From Polynucleobacter sp. UB-Tiil-W10 (GTDB lineage Bacteria > Pseudomonadota > Gammaproteobacteria > Burkholderiales > Burkholderiaceae), in contig NZ_JACVPZ010000001.1 of assembly GCF_018881605.1 (NCBI RefSeq), forward strand, positions 558,001-622,000: a DNA stretch of 64,000 nt. Reading direction: 5' to 3'. The stretch's first letter is position 1. Each line of letters begins with the position of its first letter. A program made the translations under genes and the position numbers. This document shows positions 62,902-64,000 of this stretch, piece by piece. The notes under the pieces are model-generated. The model worked only from the letters and a program-made list of their open reading frames with translations. It was not told the DNA's origin and did no database searches.

Positions 62902-64000
62902 TTATTTGTTTTTGGCAACAGCAGCAACTACCTTAGTAGCGGCTTCAGCCATTGAATCGGCGCTAATGATTGGCAAACCGGAGTCTGCAAGAATTTTCTT
63001 GCCCAACTCTTCGTTTGTGCCCTTCATACGCACAACCAAAGGTACCGTAAGGTTGACTGCTTTACATGCAGTAACAACCCCGTCAGCAATAACGTCACAA
63101 CGCATAATGCCACCGAAGATATTTACCAAAATCGCTTCAACACTCTTGTTCTTCAACATGATCTTGAATGCTTCAGTAACTTTTTCTGCTGTAGCACCAC
63201 CACCAACGTCCAAGAAGTTTGCTGGCTCACCGCCGAACAACTTAATCGTGTCCATAGTTGCCATTGCTAAGCCTGCACCGTTAACTAAACAGCCAATATT
63301 GCCGTCCAATGAGATGTAAGCAAGGTCAAATTTAGAGGCTTCGATTTCAGCAGCATCTTCTTCGTCGATATCGCGGTAAGCAACGATCTCTGGATGACGG
63401 TACAAAGCATTTGGATCAAAGTTGAACTTTGCATCCAAGGCCTTGATTTTGCCGTTACCTTCAAGAATCAAAGGATTGATTTCAACCAATGAAGCATCAG
63501 TATCCCAGTAAGTCTTGTACAAGTTCTTAAATACATCACGAGCCATTGGGATAGATGCTTCAGGAACTCCAATACCTTTAGCAACAATGTCGCAATCAGC
63601 ATCTGTCAAGCCGATCATTGGATCAACAAATACTTTGATAATTTTTTCTGGATGAGATTCAGCAACTTCCTCAATATCCATACCGCCTTCGCTTGAAGCC
63701 ATGATCACATTCTTTTGTGTGCCACGGTCTGTAACGATACTGAAGTAGTACTCTTTTTTAATATCAGCGCCATCTTCAACGAGGAGGCGATTTACTTTTT
63801 GACCTTCTGGTCCAGTTTGATGTGTCTTGAGCTGCATGCCCAAAATTTCAGAAGCATATTTCTTCACTTCGTCCATGCTCTTAGCCAATTTCACACCGCC
63901 GCCTTTGCCGCGACCACCGGCATGAATCTGCGCTTTCACAACCCATACTGGACCACCGAGTTTTTCAGCAGCTTTCACTGCCTCATCAACACTAAATGCA
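62902..64000 (-). CDS. sucC: Succinate-CoA ligase beta subunit, N-terminus beyond the window
   Basis: Nucleotide-binding ATP-grasp subunit. The visible 366 codons (of about 388 expected) include [23 protein letters not shown] (Gly-rich ATP loop), [23 protein letters not shown], and [24 protein letters not shown] followed by [15 protein letters not shown]. The frame remains open to the right edge, and the GTG at 63978 is internal. It is coupled to sucD. Confidence 0.96.
   Translation of the reverse strand, partial: AFSVDEAVKAAEKLGGPVWVVKAQIHAGGRGKGGGVKLAKSMDEVKKYASEILGMQLKTHQTGPEGQKVNRLLVEDGADIKKEYYFSIVTDRGTQKNVIMASSEGGMDIEEVAESHPEKIIKVFVDPMIGLTDADCDIVAKGIGVPEASIPMARDVFKNLYKTYWDTDASLVEINPLILEGNGKIKALDAKFNFDPNALYRHPEIVAYRDIDEEDAAEIEASKFDLAYISLDGNIGCLVNGAGLAMATMDTIKLFGGEPANFLDVGGGATAEKVTEAFKIMLKNKSVEAILVNIFGGIMRCDVIADGVVTACKAVNLTVPLVVRMKGTNEELGKKILADSGLPIISADSMAEAATKVVAAVAKNK

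Overview
The window looks like a chromosomal segment of a betaproteobacterium of the Burkholderiales. Polynucleobacter or a close relative is my best guess. This is inferred from gene order (nadK-recN, glnE-yhdP-nitrilase-tldD, queA-tgt-yajC-secD-secF, pgk-pyk-fba-purC-purE-purK-tsaC, split pntAA/pntAB/pntB), from the protein sequences and from the moderate base composition. Almost all of it is dense core-genome coding sequence. No rRNA, tRNA or CRISPR array was seen.

Layout. 1-12.5 kb: the end of nadK, recN, convergent glnE, then yhdP, a nitrilase-family amidase, tldD and a DAHP synthase. 12.5-23.8 kb: a PduO-type cobalamin adenosyltransferase, the glycolate oxidase genes glcDEF, the PLP-homeostasis protein and proC, then ubiA and recG on the minus strand and queA-tgt. 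23.9-31.8 kb: the YajC-SecD-SecF secretion genes, waaA, purB, a glutathione transferase and mnmA. 31.9-37 kb: the proton-translocating transhydrogenase and groES-groEL, the latter under a clear CIRCE operator. 37.2-41.2 kb: a three-gene signalling operon (degenerate EAL protein, NarL-type regulator, hybrid histidine kinase) resembling Bordetella BvgR/BvgA/BvgS, preceded by a leader with two hairpins. 41.2-55.9 kb: dacB, tsaC, the minus-strand purine and glycolysis gene run, ilvE, a zinc-finger protein, waaF, two small proteins, an M48 metalloprotease and moaC.

The accessory part is 55.76-60.48 kb. It is a compact integrative element inserted in the 3' end of moaC and bounded by a perfect 126-bp direct repeat of moaC sequence (55760-55885 and 60350-60475, 4590 bp apart). 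It carries a tyrosine integrase, a small hypothetical protein, a PriCT-2/RepA-like ATPase, a small Cys/His-rich protein, and two head-to-head exported proteins that share a C-x14-C motif. It also carries subterminal repeats at both ends that may be integrase arm sites, candidate origin or operator repeats, and a G-quadruplex motif. The element supplies a new moaC end (Glu-Lys replaces the original terminal Ala) and leaves the original end and terminator stranded on the far side. It resembles a minimal phage satellite or integrative replicon and is the most interesting part of the window.

After the element come a type IV pilin, a TerC-family membrane protein and sucD-sucC, the last running off the right edge.
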